Shown: positions 51,090 to 59,697 of the stretch, piece by piece
Layout: every line of letters starts with the position of its first letter
How positions within the stretch are numbered: the stretch's first letter is position 1
NCBI GenBank assembly: GCA_000989525.1
Contig: LBON01000005.1
Location: 1-64,000 of the forward strand
DNA from: a candidate division TM6 bacterium GW2011_GWF2_32_72
GTDB lineage: Bacteria > Babelota > Babeliae > Babelales > GWF2-32-72
DNA length: 64,000 nt
Reading direction: 5' to 3'
The notes under the pieces: model-generated
Told to the model about the DNA's origin: nothing
Databases searched by the model: none
Seen by the model: the letters and a program-made list of their open reading frames with translations, nothing else
Program-made: the position numbers and the translations under genes

Positions 51090-51499
51090 TCAAAGCCCCA
51101 ATTTTTAACGCAAAACATTTTTTCGTTTATACGATCCAAATGACATCCTATCCCCATGACTTTTTTTGAATCTTGGGAAAATACCACAACTATATGTACT
51201 ACATTGTCAGTAATTTTTTCTGTTACAATAAAAGCCTTCTCTCCTTTTTCTAAAAAAAATGACGGTATAGAAGATTCTTTTTTTTCACTCATTATCACAT
51301 TATTAAAATCTTTAATTATTTTATTCACTGCAAAATTCAATAAACCATCTACTTTCCTAAATTTTTTTTCTTGTTGCACTTTCAACGCAACAATATCAGC
51401 TGCAAAACTCCACGACCTAAAAATCGTAATACCAAGTAAAGAAAAGCTTAAAAATACAATAAATACAATAATTGTTATCCACCCTTCTTGTTTACACAT
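51086..51499 (-). CDS. Pseudopilin-like protein, 137 aa
   Basis: The ATG at 51499 is chosen because AGGA lies eight bases upstream. The start CKQEGWITIIVFIVFLSFSL has a short basic leader, Gly, then a hydrophobic helix, as in minor pseudopilins of the GspK/GspG type, though the +5 Glu is absent. A basic/amphipathic helix and beta-type C-terminus follow. The gene overlaps both neighbours, so the three pilin-like genes and the Lnt-like gene form one operon. Confidence 0.6.
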   Translation of the reverse strand: MCKQEGWITIIVFIVFLSFSLLGITIFRSWSFAADIVALKVQQEKKFRKVDGLLNFAVNKIIKDFNNVIMSEKKESSIPSFFLEKGEKAFIVTEKITDNVVHIVVVFSQDSKKVMGIGCHLDRINEKMFCVKNWGFE

Positions 51500-52037
51500 A
51501 AATAATCCTATTGCGTAAAGCAACGAGTCGATCTATATCCATATTTTTTGATTTAATTTTAAAATTCACGCTTTTAACAATTTCTACAAATAAAGGATCT
51601 TCCTGTTTATCAATATTCAATAAAAAGCTCTCAACATTATTCATAATTGGATCTCGTTTACGTTTTAACCATTTATGATTTTTTCTATCAAATTGACCAT
51701 AAATTCGAAAAACCGAATCACCCTGCTTTTCCCAACAAATATCTACATCTTTTAACTTAAAAACATACTCACCAGAAGATTGTTGCGACCATTGACTAAT
51801 TTCAAATGGTGCTGCATACAAATCACGCTCTAAAACTGTTATCGCTGTTAATAAAGTACTAATTCTATTACTGGCAATACCACATTCTTTAAATCTTGAC
51901 TGAATCAAAGAGTAAGATCTAAAAAGAATAATAGAAAAAATCGATACTGCCGCCAAAAAAACAAGGCATTCAATTAAAGAAGTTCCTAATGTTTTAAAAT
52001 TTAGAAAAAATACTTTCAAATGAAATTGATTTTTCAT
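51492..52037 (-). CDS. Pseudopilin-like protein, GspJ type, 181 aa
   Basis: The hydrophobic start TLGTSLIECLVFLAAVSIFS has the Gly-x-(S)-L-I-E pattern of type IV pilin-like proteins processed by prepilin peptidase, with Glu at +5. The body has a helix and later strand-rich part (VFRIYGQFDRKNHKWLKRK), as in GspJ. The ATG at 52037 or one 12 bases upstream are both possible. It overlaps the next gene by eight bases. Confidence 0.65.
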   Translation of the reverse strand: MKNQFHLKVFFLNFKTLGTSLIECLVFLAAVSIFSIILFRSYSLIQSRFKECGIASNRISTLLTAITVLERDLYAAPFEISQWSQQSSGEYVFKLKDVDICWEKQGDSVFRIYGQFDRKNHKWLKRKRDPIMNNVESFLLNIDKQEDPLFVEIVKSVNFKIKSKNMDIDRLVALRNRIIYV

Positions 52038-52398
52038 TGCCACAATCATCTTTCCATGAAATTGTTTTTATTATTTTTTCACACTTGATTTTATCTACAA
52101 CCCCATAATCCAAACAATTTTCTACAACATTCATGCCTATAGGGTCAGGTTGTAGATGAATTAATTTTGCATCCAATTGGTTTTGAATTGACGTAACAGC
52201 TTTCATTTTTTGGCGCATGTTAGATGTTGTTTTAAAAATATTTTTCATCACCATGCCACAAGAAAAAATAAAAACAGAAAATAATAATAACGCACAAGAA
52301 AGTTCGATTAGAAGATAACCAAGCGTGGCATGTTTCAACCTCACATTCACAGAATATAATTGACTTTGAGATAAACTATATTTAAGTTTTACTTTCAT
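51994..52398 (-). CDS. Pseudopilin-like protein, GspI/H type, 134 aa
   Basis: The sequence LKHATLGYLLIELSCALLLF shows the prepilin signature (G, then Y-L-L-I-E) before a hydrophobic helix. The leader is about 27 residues, which is long. A Cys pair lies in the C-terminal part (ENCLDYGVVDKIKC). First gene of the pilin-like operon, only 47 bases from the divergent 1,026-residue protein gene. The secretion ATPase and outer-membrane channel must be elsewhere if this is a type II or competence system. Confidence 0.65.
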   Translation of the reverse strand: MKVKLKYSLSQSQLYSVNVRLKHATLGYLLIELSCALLLFSVFIFSCGMVMKNIFKTTSNMRQKMKAVTSIQNQLDAKLIHLQPDPIGMNVVENCLDYGVVDKIKCEKIIKTISWKDDCGNEKSISFESIFSKF

Positions 52399-52445
52399 GT
52401 AACATTCCTTTAATTTTTATTTAACTAACACATTAAGGATAAAAA

Positions 52446-55400
52446 ATGAACATACTTCAAAAAACAATATTTATATTTTCTTTAATCTTTTCATTTTCAG
52501 TGATATTTGCACCCGCTCCTTTACGACAACCTGATGTATCCCAATTTGGACCTATGGGAATACCAGATTTAAGCCCTGAAGACATGGAATCTTTAGCTAT
52601 TCAAGCTCAAGATATGTTAAATCAAATGACGCCTGAAGAGCGTGCAGAGCTTGAGCAACAAGCCATGCAATTCATAGAGTCAATGCCACCAGAAGAGTTT
52701 GAACAATTTAAAGGTTTTGCAGGAAAACTGGATGATACTATGCGTAGAATTTCACCTCAAATGGAAATGCCTACAGAAAATGTAGAACCAGAAGAAACTA
52801 TGCTTCCAGAACAAAAAACAACAATTAAAAAAGAACCTGTCAAAACAAAGAAAACTTCCGCTAGTTTCATTCCAACAGAAGTTGAAGAACAATTAATTAA
52901 CTTAATAGAAGATCTTTTACAATCAATTGCTGCTATTCGTCAAAAAGCGCACTCTAAAGAAAGTACAACAAAACAATTACAACCAATCGAAATCAATCTC
53001 GACAGCTTTGTTTACTACCTAAATGTAATAAAAAACAAAAAAGAACATCTTGCAATATTAAATAATGAAACATTTAAAAAATTAAAAAAACAAATTGAAA
53101 AATTAAGAGACTTTTTAGATGAAAAAGAACCAATACTTCAAGTAGAGGAATTTGCATCTAAAAATATTGATAATCCATATGATGTCTTAGATATTTCACA
53201 ATTTGCATCTTCCTCTGAAATAGAAAAGGCATACAAAAAACAAAATGAAAAACTTGCTGAAAAAAATAAAAAATTTAAAAAAGAATTTGAAGAAAAAAAA
53301 CTTACAAAAAAAGAATATGATGCACTAGTAAAAGATTTTGAAAATCAAAAAAATATATTTGAAGATGCTTATAAAACACTAAATTCACCAAAATTACGAG
53401 TTAAATTAGACAAAAGTTTAGAAAATAAAATTAGTAAAAAAGCTATAGAAAAATCAAAAAAAGCCTACATAGACATAATTAATGAATTAAAAGATTCCTT
53501 TAATCAAGAAAAGATTATTGCGCAACTAGAAGATGTTATTAAAAAACATGAACCAGAACTTGTTAAAATAAGAAAACAAATAGAAGAAAACGAAAAAAAA
53601 GCAAAAGAACTTCTTAAATCTTCTCCAAAGTTCAAAGCTATCGCAGATGTAAGTTCTGGAACAGGCTCAAAAGGACAGCTGCAAGATCCTTTTGCACAAT
53701 ACGGCTACAACCCATACTACGACCCTTATAATGACTATCAATACAAAGAACCATATAAACCTTATGAAGCAAAATCTTCTTCAAAACAACCCTCAAAACA
53801 AGAGACCAAGAAGCCTCAACAAACAACTGTTCCATCTGAAAAAAAAGCTGAAAAAGAAAAGCTCGAAACTAATCCAGAAATAGATTTATTGATCGACCAA
53901 GTTAGCAATCAATTACAAAGTCTTTCCAAACCTTGCGAAGAAATAAAATTATTGCTTGAAAAAGCGATGGGTTTAAGTTCCGAAGAAGAAACAGCCAAAG
54001 AAGCCTTTGCAAAACTCAAGATTTATTACACATCAATGATTCCAACAATAGCTATACAAGAAAAATCAAAAAATCAAAAAACAATTGCAGAAGAAAAAGA
54101 TACAACTGCGGAAACACAAACCTTGACGGCAGACGAAAAAAAACAAGTCTTAACTCAAAATATTTTCGATCAAGACCAACAAATTGCATTCATTGGTGCT
54201 CTAAAACACCTAAATACTATCTACCCAGACCTCAAGCTCAATGATTTCGCAGATCATGTTAAAGAATTAATCTCAGATAAATATCAATTAAAAGAAGCCC
54301 TTTTCCCAGATGATAAAACTAAGTTAGATAAGAAATCGTTTTTTTCAGCAATGGAAAAAATCTTTGGCGATAAAGAATCATTAAAGTGGTCGCTAGATAA
54401 ATATATAGATTTCTTTGATGGTAAAGAAACTGAAGACGATAAGGCAAATGAAAAACTTGCTACAGATAGAGCTCAAAAAATTATTGATAGTATAAAAAAC
54501 GAAGCCAAAACATTCTCATTAGATGAAGCCCTTGCTGTTAAAGGTTTTTTTTCCGCTAGTTATGCAAATCTTCCTGAAAAGTCAAAAAGTATAATTATCT
54601 CTGGAACAAACAAGCAAATTGATAAATTCTTAACATCCGCAAAAAATAATACTGAAGCCACACAAAGTATTTACAATGTTATTTCAACATTTATTAAAAC
54701 AACCAAAGAAGAACTTGATACAATTATAAAGGAAGGCAATAAATATCAAGCGCAAAAGGAACAAGTTCCACTTGAGTTAAAAGAAAGGGCTCAATTTCTT
54801 GATAACACAATGATCAATCTCATTCCATTACTCAAAGCTCCTTTGTTTTTATCCAAGAATGATAAAGATACTAGCCTTCATGATAAAATTAATAAAGAAT
54901 TTCTCTCTCTGGTAAATCAAAATGAGTCTTTACAAAAAGCCGAAACTGAACAAACCACATCAGTAGAAAACGTTAAAAAAATGTCTAATGCAGAACTTGC
55001 ACCAATGATTAAAAAACTTGGCAGCGAACTGGGTACATTAACAAAGCTCATGGCAGATGCGATGAATAAAACAGCCAAGTTAAAAATAAATGCAAGTCGC
55101 TATGTATATTACAAAAAACTAAGCGATGTGCTTGCCAAGTCTTCCGATGTTATGCAAAACATTGGAGCCATTCACAGTCGCTTGGAAGAATTAAAACAAA
55201 AAAACTATATCGGCATATCTGAACTCAAAGAAGCGCTTGAAAATAATTCTGCTGCGTTTAAATCTAACTTTAAAACATTCAGCAATTTATCATCACAAAT
55301 TCTGTCTAAAACATCAGAAACTGCTAACGCCTATGGTGAATATCTTAAAGCTGAAGCAAAAGCTAAAGAAGAAAAAGAAAAAAAAGCTGCAGAAAAAGCA

Positions 55401-55526
55401 AAAGCTAAAGAAGCCCGTGAGGAAGAAAAAATCGCTAGAGAAAGAAAATATGAAAAAATGTCTGAAGATTACATAGCTGAACAAAAAGCTGCAAAAGAAG
55501 CTGCTGCCGAACCTAACCAAGAATAA
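52446..55526 (+). CDS. Large secreted coiled-coil protein with a J-like segment
   Basis: 1,026 aa with signal peptide (IFIFSLIFSFSVIFAPAP). A Met/Gln/Glu-rich opening (LSPEDMESLAIQAQDML) is followed by Lys/Glu-rich helices. At about 238-322 NPYDVLDISQFASSSEIEKAYKKQNEKL reads like a DnaJ J-domain in two parts, but the HPD tripeptide needed to stimulate DnaK is absent and the loop is lengthened. A Tyr/Pro-rich linker (about 418-440) follows, then long helices to a Lys/Glu/Ala-rich tail (KEEKEKKAAEKAKAKEAREE). Function unknown; a structural or scaffold role at the envelope or in the host is a guess. Confidence 0.65.
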   Translation: MNILQKTIFIFSLIFSFSVIFAPAPLRQPDVSQFGPMGIPDLSPEDMESLAIQAQDMLNQMTPEERAELEQQAMQFIESMPPEEFEQFKGFAGKLDDTMRRISPQMEMPTENVEPEETMLPEQKTTIKKEPVKTKKTSASFIPTEVEEQLINLIEDLLQSIAAIRQKAHSKESTTKQLQPIEINLDSFVYYLNVIKNKKEHLAILNNETFKKLKKQIEKLRDFLDEKEPILQVEEFASKNIDNPYDVLDISQFASSSEIEKAYKKQNEKLAEKNKKFKKEFEEKKLTKKEYDALVKDFENQKNIFEDAYKTLNSPKLRVKLDKSLENKISKKAIEKSKKAYIDIINELKDSFNQEKIIAQLEDVIKKHEPELVKIRKQIEENEKKAKELLKSSPKFKAIADVSSGTGSKGQLQDPFAQYGYNPYYDPYNDYQYKEPYKPYEAKSSSKQPSKQETKKPQQTTVPSEKKAEKEKLETNPEIDLLIDQVSNQLQSLSKPCEEIKLLLEKAMGLSSEEETAKEAFAKLKIYYTSMIPTIAIQEKSKNQKTIAEEKDTTAETQTLTADEKKQVLTQNIFDQDQQIAFIGALKHLNTIYPDLKLNDFADHVKELISDKYQLKEALFPDDKTKLDKKSFFSAMEKIFGDKESLKWSLDKYIDFFDGKETEDDKANEKLATDRAQKIIDSIKNEAKTFSLDEALAVKGFFSASYANLPEKSKSIIISGTNKQIDKFLTSAKNNTEATQSIYNVISTFIKTTKEELDTIIKEGNKYQAQKEQVPLELKERAQFLDNTMINLIPLLKAPLFLSKNDKDTSLHDKINKEFLSLVNQNESLQKAETEQTTSVENVKKMSNAELAPMIKKLGSELGTLTKLMADAMNKTAKLKINASRYVYYKKLSDVLAKSSDVMQNIGAIHSRLEELKQKNYIGISELKEALENNSAAFKSNFKTFSNLSSQILSKTSETANAYGEYLKAEAKAKEEKEKKAAEKAKAKEAREEEKIARERKYEKMSEDYIAEQKAAKEAAAEPNQE

Positions 55527-55569
55527 AAATAATAATTAATAAATCATTTAAGAAAAAACCGCACACACT

Positions 55570-55600
55570 AAAAAGCCTCGGTAGCTCCCGAGGCTTTTTT
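55570..55600. terminator. Shared terminator between convergent genes
   Basis: AAAAAGCCTCGG (55570-55581) and CCGAGGCTTTTT (55588-55599) form a perfect stem with a six-base loop, usable by both the 1,026-aa gene and ileS. Confidence 0.93.
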
Positions 55601-55625
55601 AATTCAATACAACAAACCAGCTTTT

Positions 55626-58580
55626 TTATTTTTTACTCAAAACATTTTGACATCTTGGACATAGACCATTTTTGTCAAACACGATTGACCACTGCCAACA
55701 TCTTGGACATTTACTTCCTTGTGCATGATCAACTTTTACATCCATACCAGAAATAGATTCCGCGTCTTCAATAACCCCTTCGAATTCGTCGCCTTCTACT
55801 TCCTCTTCTTCTTCTTCATATTCATCTTCAAAGTTATCAACTATGTCAAATTCAGACACGATTACAAATTCTTTGAAGAAATCTTGCACAGTTTGTGAGG
55901 TATCTTTTAGTAATGCCATGATCTCTTTTACCGCCCCGTAAATTTCAGATGTTTTATCAAACTTTATTTTAACCCGTGCTTCTAACGAATGCTTTACGAC
56001 TCCCTTTTCGCGTAGCATTTCTATTGCTTTCAATACAACATCTCTAATTTCTTCAATTTTTGCTCGAACGCCGTGTTTTTTTATATCCATAAACACTTTA
56101 TTCAATTCAATAATACCGTTCGCTGCTTCAGCTTTTAAAATTGATTCAAAAGCACTTTTTGCTGACAATTCTTCTTGAATCTTTTTAAGCGAAGCAAAGC
56201 TTTGCAAATGAATGGATTCTTTTTTGTCCTTTTGATAATTATCAGAGATAGCTTCTGCCGTAAAAGAAAGAATCGGAGCCATTAATCTAGTTAATGTATC
56301 CAAGATGTACCAACAAGCTGTTTGTGCAGACCGTCTTTGCAAGCCATCTGCTTTTTCAACATATAATCTATCTTTAACTATATCTAAGTAGAAAGAACTC
56401 AAAAAAGAAGTACTGTAATTTCCTAGTTCATGAAAAACAGCTGTAAAATCATTTTCCTCATATGCCGCTTTTACCTTTGCATCAAAAAGAATCAAATCTT
56501 CTAAAGCAAACTTATCAAGCAACAACATATCCCCAATCTCAACAGCATCTTTTGTGATGTCAAAGTCATAAAGGTTAGAAAGCATAAATCTACATGTATT
56601 TCTAACTTTACGATAAACTTCAGCAACATTTTTAAGCAACGTCTCTGAAACAACCGCATCGCCCTCATTATTAATACTAGAAACCCACAACCTCAAAGCA
56701 TCTGTTCCCAGTTTTTCAATAATTTCTGAAGGAGCTACAACGTTGCCCACAGATTTAGACATCTTGCGACCTTGTTCATCAACTGTAAAACCATGGCTAA
56801 AAACTGCCTTGTAAGCCGGTGCTTCTTCAATTGCCATGCTTGTTAACAAAGAACTTTGAAACCAACCTCTATATTGATCTATACCCTCAAGATACAGGTC
56901 CGCTGGAAATGCTAAAGCTTTGTTTTGTTCAAGAACTGCAAAATGACTTGTTCCAGACTCAAACCAAACATCAACAATATCCATTTCTTTTCTGAATTCT
57001 TTGCTTGAACAATCTTTACAAGAAAGATCTTTTGCCAACTCAAAAATTTCAATGGTATCCCAAGCCTCAATACCTTCTTTTTCAACTCTTTCAGCAACTT
57101 TTAAAATTAATTCTTTATCTAGAATTGCTTTGTCACAATTTTTACAAATCAACGCAACTATTGGCACACCCCAAACTCGTTGACGAGAAATGCACCATTC
57201 AAGTCTATTTTCTAAAACGGCTTTAAGATAGTTTCTATTTTTTGCCGGAAAAAACTTAATTTGTTCCAGAGCTGTTAAAGACCTATTCCTTAAATCGTTT
57301 TTTGCAAGATCACAAAACCATTGTTTTGTTGCACGGAAAATCAATGCATTTCTGCAGCGCCAGCAATGTGGATAGTCGTGACGAATACTGTTTTTAAAGA
57401 ATAATCGATCATTTTCAGTTAATTTTTTCATAACCCAAATTTGACCATCTGTAACAGCCATGCCTGCAAGTTCTGCTGGTTTTATTTCATCTGAATATGT
57501 GCCTGCGGCTGTCAATGGAGAATAAATTTCTAAACCATTTTTAACACCAACTTCATAATCTTCTGGACCGCATCCAGGAGCACTATGAACACAGGCTGTT
57601 CCGTCTTCCAATAAAACAGAATTATCTAACAAAACTGGCGACAATTGACTTTCGATAAACGGATGCTCGACAAAGGCGCCCTTCAAAGCGTCCGACGTCA
57701 AGCTTGCTAAAACTTTTTTTTCAACACCCATTAAACTACAAAGCTTGTCAGAAAGAACCTTTCCAACAATAAACAACTTGCCATTGGCCTCTAAAAGTTC
57801 ATATTCAGCATTTGGCTTTAATAAAACAGCCCTATTTAAAGGCAACGTCCATGGAGTTGTTGTCCAAACCAATAAATTTACATCTTGATTGATAGCAGGA
57901 AAAACTTTGTTTTTTGTTGCTGAATCCAGCTTAAACAACACATAAACCGACGGATCTTTGCGTTCTTGATATTCAATTTCAGCAGAAGCCAAAACTGTTT
58001 GACAAGACGCGCACCATGGTACCGTCTTATTTTTCCTATCAATATAACCTTTGCTTACCATGTCTGCAAAAGCACGCATGATCGAGGCTTCATAACCATA
58101 ATTCATAGTTAAATAAGGTTGATCCCAATTCATTAAAACACCGAGTTTTTTAAACTCTTCTTTTTGAATATTTACCCAATTGGCAGCATATTCTCGACAT
58201 TTCTTTTTAAGTTCTACTCTTGACGCCCCTGGATTAGCTTTGGCCACGGCAAATTCAATAGGTAAACCGTGACAATCCCATCCTGGTGTCACAGGAACAT
58301 GCTTGCCACTCATTCTTTGATATTTAGTTACAAAATCTTTTAAAATTTTATTGTAGGCATGACCTAAATGAATATTACCATTTGCAAATGGAGGACCATC
58401 ATGCAAAATATATTTTTGTCTGCCAAGATTTTTTTCAAATGTTTTTTTACACAAATCTTCGGCAGCCCAACGTTCTAATAACTTAGGTTCATTTTCAGCA
58501 CTATTTGGGCGTATTGGAAAATCCGTCCTTGGTAAGTTAAGTGTGTCTCTAAAACTCATTTTATCGTTTAAATCAGCCAT
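55626..58580 (-). CDS. ileS: Isoleucyl-tRNA synthetase
   Basis: 984 aa from the ATG at 58580 (AAAGGC upstream). Class I signature HLGH in GNIHLGHAYNKILKD and KMSKS in GRKMSKSVGNVV. The editing domain lies between (TTTPWTLPLNRAV, CVHSAPGCGPEDYEVG). The C-terminal zinc finger has CPRCWQW and CPRCQNVL. A long acidic patch (EDEYEEEEEEVEGDE) just before the finger is unusual. Its own promoter is clear upstream. Confidence 0.98.
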   Translation of the reverse strand: MADLNDKMSFRDTLNLPRTDFPIRPNSAENEPKLLERWAAEDLCKKTFEKNLGRQKYILHDGPPFANGNIHLGHAYNKILKDFVTKYQRMSGKHVPVTPGWDCHGLPIEFAVAKANPGASRVELKKKCREYAANWVNIQKEEFKKLGVLMNWDQPYLTMNYGYEASIMRAFADMVSKGYIDRKNKTVPWCASCQTVLASAEIEYQERKDPSVYVLFKLDSATKNKVFPAINQDVNLLVWTTTPWTLPLNRAVLLKPNAEYELLEANGKLFIVGKVLSDKLCSLMGVEKKVLASLTSDALKGAFVEHPFIESQLSPVLLDNSVLLEDGTACVHSAPGCGPEDYEVGVKNGLEIYSPLTAAGTYSDEIKPAELAGMAVTDGQIWVMKKLTENDRLFFKNSIRHDYPHCWRCRNALIFRATKQWFCDLAKNDLRNRSLTALEQIKFFPAKNRNYLKAVLENRLEWCISRQRVWGVPIVALICKNCDKAILDKELILKVAERVEKEGIEAWDTIEIFELAKDLSCKDCSSKEFRKEMDIVDVWFESGTSHFAVLEQNKALAFPADLYLEGIDQYRGWFQSSLLTSMAIEEAPAYKAVFSHGFTVDEQGRKMSKSVGNVVAPSEIIEKLGTDALRLWVSSINNEGDAVVSETLLKNVAEVYRKVRNTCRFMLSNLYDFDITKDAVEIGDMLLLDKFALEDLILFDAKVKAAYEENDFTAVFHELGNYSTSFLSSFYLDIVKDRLYVEKADGLQRRSAQTACWYILDTLTRLMAPILSFTAEAISDNYQKDKKESIHLQSFASLKKIQEELSAKSAFESILKAEAANGIIELNKVFMDIKKHGVRAKIEEIRDVVLKAIEMLREKGVVKHSLEARVKIKFDKTSEIYGAVKEIMALLKDTSQTVQDFFKEFVIVSEFDIVDNFEDEYEEEEEEVEGDEFEGVIEDAESISGMDVKVDHAQGSKCPRCWQWSIVFDKNGLCPRCQNVLSKK

Positions 58581-58637
58581 TTTGTGCCTTTTTTGATCTT
58601 TTAAGATTAAATTTTGCTTCAACATTCATAAAGATAA

Positions 58638-58665
58638 AGTATACTACCTAAAAACTGTACGGCAA
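58638..58665 (-). promoter_or_regulatory. Promoter of ileS
   Basis: On the minus strand TTGCCG (58660-58665), a 16-base spacer and TATACT (58638-58643) lie about 50 bases before the ileS start. No T-box-like structure is evident in the short leader. Confidence 0.6.
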
Positions 58666-58875
58666 GAAAAAATCTGGTTTTTTTTCAAGATTTTCAAATT
58701 AAATTTTAGTAGCACCACAAGGTATTACGGATAGATATTAACACAAAGAACACAAGGCAATGTTTTTCAACTTGTAATTATTTAAAACCAAAAAATTAAC
58801 GAATATAATTCTAAAAATTAAGCCAAAAGGTTATCCAAATCAAATAAATAAAATTCACATTCTAAACAAAAATTA

Positions 58876-59211
58876 TTACAAACCTCTTTGAAGAGCTGCT
58901 GCATAATTAAAGCTAAAAAAATATTTTTGCCAAGATTCATCAGATGAAGAATATTTGTTATCAAATACAAAATGATCCACTAACATCTCTCTAACTCTTA
59001 AAATTTCTTTCAATCTACCCTTATTTTTAGGCGAAGAAACAGTTAAATCTATTAATTCAAGAGCTCTTTCAAATGCTTTTTGACTCCATTGCGTATTTCC
59101 TTTTTGTTTCCACAAAATAGTTCTTTCAACCTCACTGCCAATATTTGCTAATTGTTCAACAAGTGATAACTCAAACCAGCGACCATTAGCCAAATCCTTG
59201 TGTATAATCAT
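58876..59211 (-). CDS. Conserved small protein coupled to the DUF5674 gene, 111 aa
   Basis: A soluble protein starting IIHKDLANGRWFELSLVEQLANIGSEV, with WSQKAFERALELIDLTV and the aromatic end WQKYFFSFNYAAALQRG, split by turns. Proteins of this form are known as hypotheticals in small-genome bacteria such as candidate phyla; the role is unknown. The ATG shares a base with the stop of the previous gene (TAATG), so translation is coupled. Pairing suggests a two-component module; a toxin-antitoxin role is possible but not shown. Confidence 0.7.
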   Translation of the reverse strand: MIIHKDLANGRWFELSLVEQLANIGSEVERTILWKQKGNTQWSQKAFERALELIDLTVSSPKNKGRLKEILRVREMLVDHFVFDNKYSSSDESWQKYFFSFNYAAALQRGL

Positions 59212-59552
59212 TATTTCACCAATTTATTAACGATGGTTTTTATTTTATCCTGAATGATCTTGTCATTAATGCCGCGACTTAAATTTCCACTTGATGGGCG
59301 TAAATTAATCATGGAATCAAATTCTATCCAATTTTCATCCCCTATTAAATCTGGATAAAGATTAATCCCCCACAGGTTTTTTTGTAACGAACCGCTTTCC
59401 AACAAAAAATTTTCTTGATCTGCATGAAGTTCAGCATCAATGGCCATAATTTCTTTATCAATATCCACAACTGCTTTAACTAAATTGCCAAACATTTTTT
59501 TAGACATCTGTTTTAATTCATCAACCGAAATTTTATCTTGAACAATTTGCAT
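59211..59552 (-). CDS. DUF5674 family protein, 113 aa
   Basis: The ATG at 59552 follows AAGGAAGAG. The motif set KISVDELKQMSKKMFGNLVKA, VDIDKEIMAIDAELHADQE, LWGINLYPDLIG and EFDSMINLRPSSGNLSRGI matches DUF5674, found in candidate phyla and other small genomes. The many conserved Asp/Glu suggest metal or nucleic-acid handling, but the role is unknown. Coupled to the following gene. Confidence 0.85.
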   Translation of the reverse strand: MQIVQDKISVDELKQMSKKMFGNLVKAVVDIDKEIMAIDAELHADQENFLLESGSLQKNLWGINLYPDLIGDENWIEFDSMINLRPSSGNLSRGINDKIIQDKIKTIVNKLVK

Positions 59553-59607
59553 ACTCTTCCTTATAATCAAGATTCTTAAACTATAAATTTTAATTTAAAC
59601 TTTTTCG

Positions 59608-59636
59608 ATTTTAGCCGCTAGAAATAAAAAAGACAA
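59608..59636 (-). promoter_or_regulatory. Promoter of the DUF5674 pair
   Basis: On the minus strand TTGTCT (59631-59636), a 17-base spacer and TAAAAT (59608-59613) lie about 55 bases before the ATG at 59552. Confidence 0.65.
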
Positions 59637-59697
59637 TAGATTTTTAACTGGTTTAGTTTATCCTGTTTTTTTAATTTAACTTTATAAAAGGATATTT

